From assembly GCF_008704715.1 (NCBI RefSeq), contig NZ_CP023689.1:5456001-5520000 (forward strand): 64,000 bases of DNA, given 5' to 3'. The notes beneath the pieces are model-generated. The model ran no database searches. It had not been told where the DNA came from and was given only the letters and a program-made list of their open reading frames with translations. The position numbers and the translations under genes are program-made. This DNA is from Streptomyces chartreusis. GTDB taxonomy: Bacteria > Actinomycetota > Actinomycetes > Streptomycetales > Streptomycetaceae. Every line of letters starts with the position of its first letter. Position 1 is the first letter of the stretch. Shown in pieces: positions 14,903-22,958 of the stretch.

Positions 14903-16192
14903 TCAGTTCAGGTCGGCGTCCTGGAGCGTCCTCGTCACGTCGATGAAGCCCTTGCGGGCCGCCACCAGCCGGCCGTCCCGGACGACCTGGAGGGTCACCG
15001 CGCGGTTGACCAGCCGGGGGAAGCCGACGGAGGCCAGGACGTCCTGGAACTTCCACTGCAGGGTCGGCGTCAGGCCGCCCGTGGGCACCTTCAGGCCCTC
15101 GTTCAGCGCGCCCCGCACGGAGTCGGCGGTCACCGCGCCGTCGCCGATCGACTCGACGACCTTCTTGAACACCGTGTAGGCGATCCACGTCGTCTGTACG
15201 CCGGCGTCCGCGGGGTCGATGCGGTTGTCGCCGAAGGCCTGCTCGCTGATGACCTTCTTCATCGGGTCCCAGCGCGGGTCGCTGGCGACCGGGTACCAGC
15301 CGGTGATGTACGAGCCGTCGTACGTCGACGCCCCGCCGGTCGCGTTGATCACGGTCTGGTCGACGCTGCCGAGGACGGTGGCGGTGCGCACCTCGGGATA
15401 GTCCTTGCGGGCGCGCCGGAAGGAGTCCAGGAAGGTGCTCGTGCGGTCGCCGAGGGCCGGCACCACGCAGCCCTTGTCGGACGCGGCGGTGGCGGAGTGG
15501 TTCAGCGCCCGCACCGACTGGGCGTCGTAGGAGGTGGCGTCCTCGTCGGCGAGCTGGTCGTCGGGCGCCGAGTGCCCAGCCGACCTGAGGCCGGAGTTGA
15601 GCAGCGGCGGCAGTTCGTCGCCCGCGATGGTGTCGGGCCGTACCAGGGCGACGGGGCCGCAGGAGCGGCCCAGCTCCCTGCCGAGGCCCGCAAGCAGGGT
15701 GGGCTGGCCGCCGTTGACGGGGTAGGAGAGCGGGCTGGTGAACTCGGCGTTGGTGACGCCGTAGCCGCCTATGTACGGGATGCCGGCGCCCTCCAGGGAG
15801 GGCAGGAAGGTGTCGCCGTACTGGCTGTAGGAGCCGACGACGGCGACGGCGTTCTCCTCGACCGCGCGGTCGGCGCACTTGGCGGCGGCCACGCTGTCGT
15901 TGTGGTCGTTGCAGGTGATGACCTTCAGCTTGCGGCCGCCGAGGCCGCCGTGGGCGTTGACCCAGCGGGCGTACGCCTGCGCGAAGGCCGGCATACCGGG
16001 CTTGTTGGTCGCCTTGGTGTCCTGCGGGGCCCAGGTCATCACGGTGATCGTGTCATCCCCGGAACCCCCCGTGGCACCGGGGATGACACCACATCCGACG
16101 GCGAGTGACGCACACGCCACCAGTGCTGCCGCAGAGCGAGCCGCTGCTCTGACGGGCCGATTGGTGATCTTGGGGAGGAGGGTGCTGCGCAT
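14903..16192 (-). CDS. ABC-type branched-chain amino-acid-like substrate-binding lipoprotein
   Basis: The 429-residue protein begins with an Arg-rich signal sequence ending in the lipobox LAVGC, so it should be a lipid-anchored extracellular protein. The body resembles Leu/Ile/Val-type type I binding proteins: AFAQAYARWVNAHGGLGGRKLKV, ENAVAVVGSYSQYGDTFLPSLEGAGIPYIGG and a late ADSVRGALNEGLKVPTGGLTP. No permease or ATPase genes adjoin it, so it may be an orphan sensor-type binding protein. ATG 16192 follows GGCAGG; ATG 16210 would add six residues. Confidence 0.85.
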   Translation of the reverse strand: MRSTLLPKITNRPVRAAARSAAALVACASLAVGCGVIPGATGGSGDDTITVMTWAPQDTKATNKPGMPAFAQAYARWVNAHGGLGGRKLKVITCNDHNDSVAAAKCADRAVEENAVAVVGSYSQYGDTFLPSLEGAGIPYIGGYGVTNAEFTSPLSYPVNGGQPTLLAGLGRELGRSCGPVALVRPDTIAGDELPPLLNSGLRSAGHSAPDDQLADEDATSYDAQSVRALNHSATAASDKGCVVPALGDRTSTFLDSFRRARKDYPEVRTATVLGSVDQTVINATGGASTYDGSYITGWYPVASDPRWDPMKKVISEQAFGDNRIDPADAGVQTTWIAYTVFKKVVESIGDGAVTADSVRGALNEGLKVPTGGLTPTLQWKFQDVLASVGFPRLVNRAVTLQVVRDGRLVAARKGFIDVTRTLQDADLN

Positions 16193-16306
16193 GCGTGGCC
16201 TGCCGGTCATGGACACGCACGATTCCGCCACACAACAAACCTGCGCGTGACCCTCGGTTATCCAGAGGTGACCAGAAGGTGAATTACGGGGGCGGATGAG
16301 GCGCGA

Positions 16307-16828
16307 ATGAACGGGAACGTACGATCGGTGACCGTGCAAGGTTCGGATAGCTCTTCCCGTCGCGGCCGTCGCTCATCCACCATGGGCGGCATGCCACTCA
16401 ACGACATGCCGTGGTGGCGCTGGCGCAGCAATGTGCGCTCCGCGCTGCACATGCTCTCCGACCCGGTCTTCCAGCGGGACGTCTGGCTCGCCGGCGTCGA
16501 CGGGTACGGCGACGTGACCGACGCCGTCTACCGCCTGGTCGAGGACACCTGGCTGGACAACTGGTCCGCCGAGAAGTACGTCGGCACGATATTCCGGGAC
16601 TCGCAGGAGGCGGCGCTCGTCGACACCGCCGTGCTGCGGGTGCTGCGGATCATGCACCAGGTCGGCCCGGACGCGCCGGTCTCCGCCTACATGGAGAACC
16701 AGCAGTGGCCGGAGGCGGTGCGGGCGGCGCGGGACGCGCACGTCCGGATGGCCATGGCCGACGGCGACGACCCGGATGCCCCGCCGCGCACGCTCGAGGT
16801 GCTGCGGATCATGACGCGTTCCGCGTGA
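16307..16828 (+). CDS. conserved protein of unknown function upstream of purU
   Basis: The 173-residue protein is soluble, with no signal or membrane segment, and is acidic and helical in its second half (EAALVDTAVLRVLRIMHQVG ... YMENQQWPEAVRAARDAHVRMA). A Trp-rich MPWWRWRSNVR patch lies near residue 35. I do not recognise a family with known function. ATG 16307 has GAGG five bases upstream; later in-frame starts at 16382 or 16391 are possible. It lies 82 bp before purU on the same strand. Confidence 0.65.
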   Translation: MNGNVRSVTVQGSDSSSRRGRRSSTMGGMPLNDMPWWRWRSNVRSALHMLSDPVFQRDVWLAGVDGYGDVTDAVYRLVEDTWLDNWSAEKYVGTIFRDSQEAALVDTAVLRVLRIMHQVGPDAPVSAYMENQQWPEAVRAARDAHVRMAMADGDDPDAPPRTLEVLRIMTRSA

Positions 16829-16910
16829 CGGTCCGGCCGGTGCCGGGTGGGCGGTCCGGGTAGCGGGACGGCTGCCCGTCGGGGGCGTGGGATATGGGAC
16901 CCTGTGCTGC

Positions 16911-17792
16911 ATGAATGAGCAGTCCACCCGAGCCGCGGTCCCCGCCGAACAGTACGTCCTGACGCTGTCCTGCCCGGACAAGCAGGGCATCGTGCACGCC
17001 GTGTCGAGCTACCTCTTCATGACCGGCTGCAACATCGAGGACAGTCAGCAGTTCGGCGACCGTGACACGGGACTGTTCTTCATGCGGGTCCACTTCTCGG
17101 CGGAGGCGCCGGTGACCGTGGACAAGCTGCGCGCGAGCTTCGCGGCGATCGGTGACTCCTTCCACATGGAGTGGCAGATCCACCGGGCCGAGGAGAAGAT
17201 GCGGGTCCTGCTGATGGTCAGCAAGTTCGGGCACTGCCTGAACGACCTGTTGTTCCGCGCCAGTATCGGGGCGCTGCCGGTGGAGATCGCCGCCGTGGTG
17301 TCCAACCACACCGACTTCGCCGAGCTCGCGGGGTCCTACGACATCCCCTTCCACCACATCCCGGTGACCAAGGACAACAAGTCCGAGGCCGAGGCGCAGG
17401 TTCTGGAGATCGTGCGCGAGGAGGGTGTGGAGCTGGTCGTGCTGGCCCGCTACATGCAGGTCCTCTCGGACGACCTGTGCAAGCAGCTGAGCGGGCGGAT
17501 CATCAACATCCACCACTCGTTCCTGCCGAGCTTCAAGGGTGCGAAGCCGTATCACCAGGCGCACACCAGGGGCGTCAAGCTCATCGGCGCCACGGCCCAT
17601 TACGTCACCGCGGACCTCGACGAGGGGCCGATCATCGAGCAGGAGGTCGAGCGGGTCGGACACGACGTCACCCCGGACCAACTGGTCGCGGTCGGGCGGG
17701 ACGTGGAGTGCCAGGCGCTGGCGCGGGCCGTGAAGTGGCATGCGGAGCGTCGGATTCTGCTGAACGGGCGACGGACGGTCGTGTTCGCCTAG
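16911..17792 (+). CDS. purU: formyltetrahydrofolate deformylase
   Basis: The 293-residue protein has an N-terminal ACT domain (YVLTLSCPDKQGIVHAVSSYLF) and a C-terminal formyl-transferase-type catalytic domain: KMRVLLMVSKFGHCLNDLL, LARYMQVLS, the active-site IINIHHSFLPSFKGAKPYHQA and HYVTADLDEGPIIEQE. PurU hydrolyses 10-formyl-THF to formate and THF, balancing one-carbon pools. The start ATG at 16911 is preceded by a poor ribosome site; the length agrees with the family. Confidence 0.95.
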   Translation: MNEQSTRAAVPAEQYVLTLSCPDKQGIVHAVSSYLFMTGCNIEDSQQFGDRDTGLFFMRVHFSAEAPVTVDKLRASFAAIGDSFHMEWQIHRAEEKMRVLLMVSKFGHCLNDLLFRASIGALPVEIAAVVSNHTDFAELAGSYDIPFHHIPVTKDNKSEAEAQVLEIVREEGVELVVLARYMQVLSDDLCKQLSGRIINIHHSFLPSFKGAKPYHQAHTRGVKLIGATAHYVTADLDEGPIIEQEVERVGHDVTPDQLVAVGRDVECQALARAVKWHAERRILLNGRRTVVFA

Positions 17793-17813
17793 CAGCTCGG
17801 GTTCGGCTGTTGC

Positions 17814-17872
17814 GTCGGCGGCCGCGGCTCGTTCGTGGTTGCTCGCGCCCCCACTCACCCGCAGTCGCCGAC
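17814..17872 (+). repeat. interspersed streptomycete repeat, copy 3 (degenerate)
   Basis: It opens GTCGGCGGCCGCGGCTCGTTCGTGG-like and closes CCGCAGTCGCCGAC, so its ends form an inverted repeat (GTCGGCG / CGCCGAC). The central GCAGTTCCCC block of other copies is lost. It separates the convergent purU and anti-sigma genes. Confidence 0.5.
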
Positions 17873-17890
17873 GAAACCGCAACCGACGCC

Positions 17891-19291
17891 TCACATCCGG
17901 CTCAGGCTCGCCGCGGCGAACAGCACATCCCGGATCGCCGTGCGGTCGCCGACCTGCCCGGCCGCGGCCTCCTCCGGCGGCACATGCCCCGCCGCCAGCC
18001 GGCAGAACTCCGCGCCGTCCAGCGCCACATGGGCCACCTCGTGCTCCGCGGAGCCCACCGCGGCCGGCGAGTCCAGCGGGATCAGCCACTCGCCGCCGCC
18101 CGAACCCTCGATCTCCAGCCGCAGACTCCGGCCGGGCTCGCCGGCAGGCACCAGGTGGCGGTGGGGACCCGGTGGCGGGGACGCGAGACCGGCCTGGCGG
18201 CGGGCCGACAGCACCGTCGGGAGCATGCGGGCCGCCAGGTCCACCATGTGGTGCAGATCGCTGCCGGACGGCGGCTCGTACGGGTAGTCCACCGCGTCGG
18301 CGATGTCCTCGGCATGCACCCACGTCTCGAAGGCGCGGTCCAGCATCGCGTCGTGCAGCGGCAGCTCGAAGTCGCCGTAGGGCACGGACAGTCTGCCGGT
18401 GCCGCCGCCCGTGAAGGACACCGTGCGGACCAGGTCGTGGCTCTGCTCCCGCCAGGGCGCGCGCACCGCGCGCGTCGGCGGGTAGTGCGAGGCCCGCCAG
18501 TACGCCTCCGTGCGTCCGGACGGGGTCGCCCGGTCCGCGGCCACCTCACCCATCGGGTCCGCGAGGCCGAGCGCGACCGCCACCAGCCCGTCCACGGTCA
18601 GCAGATGCGCGATGACCCCGGCGACGGTCGTACGACGGCTCGTGGGCTCGTCCCCGCGGAACCACCGCAGCCGCACGGGCGCGTGCCACTCGGCGTCCCC
18701 GAAGTCCTGGAGCAGGGCGTCGAGCCGGGCCGCCTCCGCGTCGTACGGCGTCGCCCACGCGGGCACCGGGATGCGCGGCGGGCGCCGCTCCAGGCAGCCC
18801 GCCAGGACGCGGGCGCGCAGGGACGGGTCGAGGTCGAGGCTCTCGGAGGGGTGCAGCAGGCCGACCGCCTCACGCAGCCGCAGCGCCTCGTCCGCGCAGG
18901 AGCCGCAGCCGCCGAGGTGTTCCTCCACGGCAGCGGTCTCCTGGGGCGAACAGGCGGCCAGCGCCCACGCGCCGAGCAGCGACTTCAGCACGCGGTGGTC
19001 CAGGACGAGCGGCGCGGGCCGCGGCACGGCGTCGGGCAGCGGGCGTCCGGTGTCCTCGACGGAGGCCCGGGGCAGGGGTATGCGGGGCGGCCGGTCCGGT
19101 TCCGGCTTCGTCGAGGGGTGCTTGTCGTCGCCGTCGCCGCTGCTGTTCATGCCGTCGGCCGCGCGGTTGGAGTCCGCGGGGTCGTTGTCCTCCTGGTCCT
19201 TGTGTGCGTCGCCGTGGGAAGAGTCGTCGTACGGCTTGTTGTCGTCGTTGTCATCGTTGTCGTACGCCTCGAAGCGTCCGGCCTCGTTCAC
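17891..19291 (-). CDS. zinc-finger anti-sigma-like protein fused to a maleylpyruvate-isomerase-type domain
   Basis: The 466-residue protein has three parts. An Asp/Asn-rich disordered N-terminus reaches about residue 90. A ZAS-type zinc finger follows, with the H-x3-C-x2-C motif (EEHLGGCGSC, about 125-135). The long C-terminal domain resembles the DinB-like mycothiol-dependent maleylpyruvate isomerase N-terminal family (TTVAGVIAHLLTVDGLVAVALG; FETWVHAEDIADAVDYPYEPP; HHMVDLAARML). It starts at GTG overlapping the sigma gene stop by 4 nt, so it is most likely the cognate anti-sigma factor. No membrane segment is seen, so sensing would be cytoplasmic, perhaps through thiols. Confidence 0.83.
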   Translation of the reverse strand: MNEAGRFEAYDNDDNDDNKPYDDSSHGDAHKDQEDNDPADSNRAADGMNSSGDGDDKHPSTKPEPDRPPRIPLPRASVEDTGRPLPDAVPRPAPLVLDHRVLKSLLGAWALAACSPQETAAVEEHLGGCGSCADEALRLREAVGLLHPSESLDLDPSLRARVLAGCLERRPPRIPVPAWATPYDAEAARLDALLQDFGDAEWHAPVRLRWFRGDEPTSRRTTVAGVIAHLLTVDGLVAVALGLADPMGEVAADRATPSGRTEAYWRASHYPPTRAVRAPWREQSHDLVRTVSFTGGGTGRLSVPYGDFELPLHDAMLDRAFETWVHAEDIADAVDYPYEPPSGSDLHHMVDLAARMLPTVLSARRQAGLASPPPGPHRHLVPAGEPGRSLRLEIEGSGGGEWLIPLDSPAAVGSAEHEVAHVALDGAEFCRLAAGHVPPEEAAAGQVGDRTAIRDVLFAAASLSRM

Positions 19292-19872
19292 GCCGCACCC
19301 CCGTATCCCGGTGGCGCCCCCGGGGCGGTTCCGGCGTCGTGGGCGGTGGACAGCAGCTGGAGGCCCAGGCGCAGCCGGCGGCGGGCCTCGTCCTCGGTGA
19401 CGCCGAGGTCGGCGGCGGTCTGGCGGTAGTCGCGGCGCTGGAAGTAGGCCAGCTCCAGGGCGGCGCGCAGCGGCACGGGCATGGACTGGACGATGTAGTC
19501 GGCGCGGGCGGCGACCGAGGCGTGCCGCACCTTGCGCTCCAGCTCCTCCGTGGAGCCCTGGCCGGCCTCGGCGAGCGCGGCGGTCTCGGTGGCGCGCAGC
19601 CGCTGCACGGCGAGCCGGTGGGTCAGCCTGGCGACCCAGGAGCGCAGCGGGCCCTGCTTGGGGTCGTAGGCGTCCGGGTGCTCCCAGACATGGGCGAAGA
19701 CGTCGCGGGTGACGTGGTCGGCGGCGCGCTCGTCGCCCAGCACGGTGTGGGCGAGGCCGTGCACGAGCGAGGCGAACCGGTCGTAGAGCTCGCCGAGCGC
19801 GGCCGCCTCGCCGCGCGCCAGCCGCTGCTGCATCTTGCGGTCCCAGCGGGGCGGTGCGTCCTTCTTCGCCAT
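19288..19872 (-). CDS. ECF-family RNA polymerase sigma factor
   Basis: The 194-residue protein has region 2 (ALGELYDRFASLVHGLAHTVLGDERAADHVTRDVFAHVWEHPD) and region 4 (MPVPLRAALELAYFQRRDYRQTAADLGVTEDEARRRLRLGL). ATG 19872 is preceded by GAGGGGGGCC; longer frames upstream are not supported. It is the first gene of a two-gene operon with the zinc-finger protein. The plus-strand STAS protein beyond the divergent region may belong to the same regulatory network. Confidence 0.93.
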   Translation of the reverse strand: MAKKDAPPRWDRKMQQRLARGEAAALGELYDRFASLVHGLAHTVLGDERAADHVTRDVFAHVWEHPDAYDPKQGPLRSWVARLTHRLAVQRLRATETAALAEAGQGSTEELERKVRHASVAARADYIVQSMPVPLRAALELAYFQRRDYRQTAADLGVTEDEARRRLRLGLQLLSTAHDAGTAPGAPPGYGGAA

Positions 19873-20229
19873 AAGGCCCCCCTCACCGGTCCGTCCCGGT
19901 CCAGCGTGCGTGTGCCGTCTCCACGAATGTAGTCGGCACGGTCGGACGCGCACGCCCCTTTGTCGCAATGTGCGCCCCTTGTAGAGCCATGGCTGGTGAC
20001 ACACCTCGCACTCGTGATAGAGGGCTCTTCGCACTCCGGTGGAGAGGCTCGCGTCGCTCGGCTACCCGGTCACCACATGATCAGACACGATCGAACAGGA
20101 TCGAATGCGATGGGAACAAGCCTTTTCTGAACGGTGACCGTTTTCTGGAGGGCGTTTCAGGGAACAGCCGCTGGGCAGCCGCGCTGCAAGGAAGCGTAGG
20201 TGTCGCTTCCGTTTCAGCGAGCGAGGGGC
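19873..20229. other. divergent region, sigma factor and STAS genes
   Basis: This 357-bp stretch holds the leaders of both genes. It includes a lower-GC segment (about 20090-20150) with GAACGGTGACCGTTTTC, an imperfect AACGGTGACCGTT palindrome at 20139-20151 that could be an operator. No confident -35/-10 pair was assigned. Confidence 0.45.
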
Positions 20230-20610
20230 ATGGTGGTGACGTTCAAAGTGACCGGCGGCGAGCGCGGCGACTGGGCCGTGCTCCAGGTGTCGGGCGAGCT
20301 GGATCTGGTGACCTCGCCCGGATTGCGCCAGCACATCCACGACGTGGTGGCCGAAGGACGTCACGACCTCGTCCTCGACCTCTCCGAGGTCCTGTTCTGC
20401 GACTCCAGCGGCGTCGGCGTGCTCATAGCCGCCCGCCGGCTGATCCGCTCCTGCCAGGGCAGCCTGCGGCTGATACTCCCGGCGCAGGGCGCGGCGGAGG
20501 GGTCGCACGTGAACCGGGTCCTCGGCGCGCTGGGCGTGCGCCGGCTCTTCGACGTGCACCCCGACCTGGCCTCGGCGGTCAAGGACGAGGCCGGACCGCT
20601 GTCCGCCTGA
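20230..20610 (+). CDS. STAS-domain anti-sigma factor antagonist
   Basis: The product is about 126 residues, a single STAS domain: VLQVSGELDLVTSPGLRQHI, then DLVLDLSEVLFCDSSGVGVL, where the DSS pair holds the phosphorylatable serine. Such proteins, when dephosphorylated, bind the anti-sigma kinase and free the sigma factor. GAGGGG stands only one base before ATG 20230, so translation may begin at GTG 20233 or 20236 instead. The likely kinase partner is not adjacent; the HATPase at 25495 is one candidate in the window. Confidence 0.9.
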   Translation: MVVTFKVTGGERGDWAVLQVSGELDLVTSPGLRQHIHDVVAEGRHDLVLDLSEVLFCDSSGVGVLIAARRLIRSCQGSLRLILPAQGAAEGSHVNRVLGALGVRRLFDVHPDLASAVKDEAGPLSA

Positions 20611-20771
20611 GCACCCGCCCCGCGTACGCCGTTCCGCACGTCAGTGCCACATCGTTGTCCCAAAATTCCCCCGGTCTTGGCACAACGGCCCCTTTCCCGC
20701 GCCCGGACGGCCCCTGACGTCGTACGCTCCGTGACAGATGCACCCGACGAAGTGAGGCGGCCCGAAAAGAC

Positions 20772-21284
20772 ATGGTCAGCAGCGAGTACGAGCGCAGGAT
20801 CGCGGCCCGGTTCGCCGGCTTCGACCAGGACGGCAACGGCTACATCGACCGGGAGGACTTCGTCGGGGCGGCCAAGGCGCTGCTCGCGGAGTTCGGCACC
20901 ACGGCGCGCTCCGACAAGGGCCAGGCCCTGTACATCGGTGCCGAGGCCTTCTGGCAGGGCATGGCCGGGATAGCGGACCGCGACGGCGACCAGCGGATCA
21001 CCCGCGAGGAGTTCGTGAACGGCGCGGTCAAGCGCCTGCGCGACAACCCGGACCGGTTCGCCGAGATCGCCCGTCCCTTCCTGCACGCCGCCCTCGCCGT
21101 GGCCGACCCCGACGGCGACGGAGCCGCCACCGTCACCGACACCGCGCGCGTGCTGGTCTGCCTCGGTGTGCCGCAGGACGTGGCGCAGGCGGCCGCCGGC
21201 ACGCTCGACACCGACGGCGACGGCAAGGTGGCCGAGGGAGAGGTCGTCACGGCCTTCGCCCGCTACTTCACTGTCCCCGAGTAG
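20772..21284 (+). CDS. EF-hand calcium-binding protein (calerythrin-like)
   Basis: The 170-residue protein has four EF-hand positions: DQDGNGYIDREDF, DRDGDQRITREEF, a degenerate DPDGDGAATVTDT, and DTDGDGKVAEGEV. The spacing and length match bacterial sarcoplasmic-type Ca-binding proteins such as calerythrin. Three loops keep the acidic ligands at positions 1, 3, 5 and 12 or nearly so; the third has Thr at position 12 and is probably weak. It is a cytosolic calcium buffer or sensor. It converges on the acyl-CoA ligase gene with only 2 bp between stops. Confidence 0.92.
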   Translation: MVSSEYERRIAARFAGFDQDGNGYIDREDFVGAAKALLAEFGTTARSDKGQALYIGAEAFWQGMAGIADRDGDQRITREEFVNGAVKRLRDNPDRFAEIARPFLHAALAVADPDGDGAATVTDTARVLVCLGVPQDVAQAAAGTLDTDGDGKVAEGEVVTAFARYFTVPE

Positions 21285-21286
21285 CC

Positions 21287-22795
21287 CTACGACCCCGACG
21301 AGTACCGCTCCCTGAGCTTGTACTTGAGCACCTTCCGCAGGGTCTCGTTGCGCGGAAGGGCGTCCACCACCTCCAGCTGCTCAGGCAGCTTGTGCGTCGA
21401 CAGCCCTTCCCCGCGCAGATACGACGTCAGCGCCTGAAGGGTCAGCTCCGGCGCGCCGGCCGGCTGTTCCACGACCGCGCAGACCCGCTCCCCGCGCTCG
21501 GGGTCCGGCAGCCCGATCACCGCCACGTCGCCGACGGCGGGATGCCGGTGCAGCAGGTCCTCGATCTCCTTCGCCGAGACGTTCTCGCCCTTGCGGATGA
21601 TGACGTCCTTCAGACGGCCGGTCAGCACCAGATGCCCGCTGCCGGTCAGACGCCCGAGATCGCCGGTGCGCAGGAAGCCGTCCTCGTCGAAGGCCGCCGC
21701 GGTCTGCGCCGGATCCAGATAGCCCCGGCACACCGCCTCCCCGCGCAGCCGTACCTCCCCCTCGACGATCCGGATCTCCATCTCCCGCGGCGGCCGTCCC
21801 TCCGTCGTCGCCAGGTTCTCCGCGGTGTCGTCCGGCGCGCCCATCGTGATCATCGGCACCTCGGTCATGCCGTATCCGTGGGTCAGTTGCACGCCCATCT
21901 CGCGGACCACCGCGTGGTAGACCTCCGGCGGCTTCGGCGCCCCGCCGCCCGCCAGCAGCCGCAATGTGGGGACGGCCTTCGCGCCGTCCGGCTGCCTGCG
22001 CTGCTCGGCGAGGAACATCGAGTAGAACGCCGTCGAGCCGCCCGCGATCGTGACGCCGTGCCTTCGGTACCCCGCCAGCGCGTCGGGCATCGCGAACTGC
22101 TCGAACAGCACCGCGGGGAAGCCGTACAGCAGGACCATCACCATGTAGTCGGGGCCGCCTATGTGGGCGTAGGGGAAGGCGATCGAGCCGACGTCTGCGG
22201 ACGTGGGGCGCAGGGCGTGCCCGAGGCAGGAGCCGCCCGCGATCAGCGAGCGGTCGGTGTGCAGGACGCCCTTGGGGTCGGAGGTGGTCCCCGAGGTCCA
22301 GTAGATCCAGCGCACCGAGGTGCCCTCGGCGGGCGGCGGGGGCAGTACGGCCGGATCGCCGTCGGGCAGGGTGCCGTACGCCTCGAAGATCCCCTTCGCG
22401 CCGAGGCGGCGGGCCATCTCGGTGTGGTCGAAGCCCCGCCACACCCCCGGCACCGCGAAGAACTCCGCCTTCGACTCCCGCAGCGCGAAGCCGACTTCGC
22501 GGTCCCGGTAGAAGGGGATGACCGGCGACTGCACGGCGCCGATGCGGGCCAGCGCGAAGGACAGCAGGGCCGTCTCGATACGGGTGGGCAGCTGCCAGGC
22601 GACGACCGTGCCGGGGCGTACGCCCATGTCGTACAGGCCGGCCGCGACGCGTTCGGCACGCGCGTGCAGCGCGCCGAAGGTCAGCGTGCGGTCGTCCTGG
22701 AGGAGGACCGGGCGGTCGGGGCTGACGTCGGCGCGGCGGGCGAGGAGATCCCAGAGGGTGCGGGAGGAACTCAGGGCGTGCGCGGTGTCGTTCAT
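21287..22795 (-). CDS. AMP-forming acyl-CoA synthetase (cyclohexanecarboxylate-CoA ligase-like)
   Basis: The 502-residue ANL-superfamily enzyme has the ATP loop YWTSGTTSDPKGV, a LTHGYGMTEVPMITMG adenylate motif, GFLRTGDLGRL, and the hinge/catalytic KDVIIRKGENVSAKEIE with a late catalytic-lysine region PRNETLRKVLKYKL. It would activate a carboxylic acid (fatty, cyclic or steroid-side-chain type) to its CoA ester. ATG 22795 follows AGGGGGCCGTC. It diverges from two acyl-CoA dehydrogenase genes, and two copies of the shared operator lie between them, so both units are likely co-regulated. Confidence 0.9.
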   Translation of the reverse strand: MNDTAHALSSSRTLWDLLARRADVSPDRPVLLQDDRTLTFGALHARAERVAAGLYDMGVRPGTVVAWQLPTRIETALLSFALARIGAVQSPVIPFYRDREVGFALRESKAEFFAVPGVWRGFDHTEMARRLGAKGIFEAYGTLPDGDPAVLPPPPAEGTSVRWIYWTSGTTSDPKGVLHTDRSLIAGGSCLGHALRPTSADVGSIAFPYAHIGGPDYMVMVLLYGFPAVLFEQFAMPDALAGYRRHGVTIAGGSTAFYSMFLAEQRRQPDGAKAVPTLRLLAGGGAPKPPEVYHAVVREMGVQLTHGYGMTEVPMITMGAPDDTAENLATTEGRPPREMEIRIVEGEVRLRGEAVCRGYLDPAQTAAAFDEDGFLRTGDLGRLTGSGHLVLTGRLKDVIIRKGENVSAKEIEDLLHRHPAVGDVAVIGLPDPERGERVCAVVEQPAGAPELTLQALTSYLRGEGLSTHKLPEQLEVVDALPRNETLRKVLKYKLRERYSSGS

Positions 22796-22836
22796 GACGG
22801 CCCCCTGCCACCAAGCGGTCGTGGTGTCCATCGGAA

Positions 22837-22851
22837 CTGACGGTCTGTCAG
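22837..22851. promoter_or_regulatory. shared 15-bp inverted-repeat operator, site 1
   Basis: CTGACGGTCTGTCAG, followed by AT, lies 42 bp before the acyl-CoA ligase start. It belongs to the family CTGACG-N3-CGTCAG found in front of eight catabolic transcription units in this window. Confidence 0.7.
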
Positions 22852-22926
22852 ATCGTGGGCAGAGCGTAGGGCGGGATGCCTTGTCGGTCCAGGGGTGCGG
22901 GACTTAGCCTTCCCGCAGAGCTGTAT

Positions 22927-22941
22927 CTGACGGTTCATCAG
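22927..22941. promoter_or_regulatory. shared operator, site 2
   Basis: CTGACGGTTCATCAG sits inside a longer perfect repeat, TATCTGA-N7-TCAGATA (22924-22944), 18 bp before the acyl-CoA dehydrogenase ATG. Binding here would cover the ribosome-site side of the promoter. Confidence 0.75.
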
Positions 22942-22958
22942 ATATGGAGGAGCGCCAC

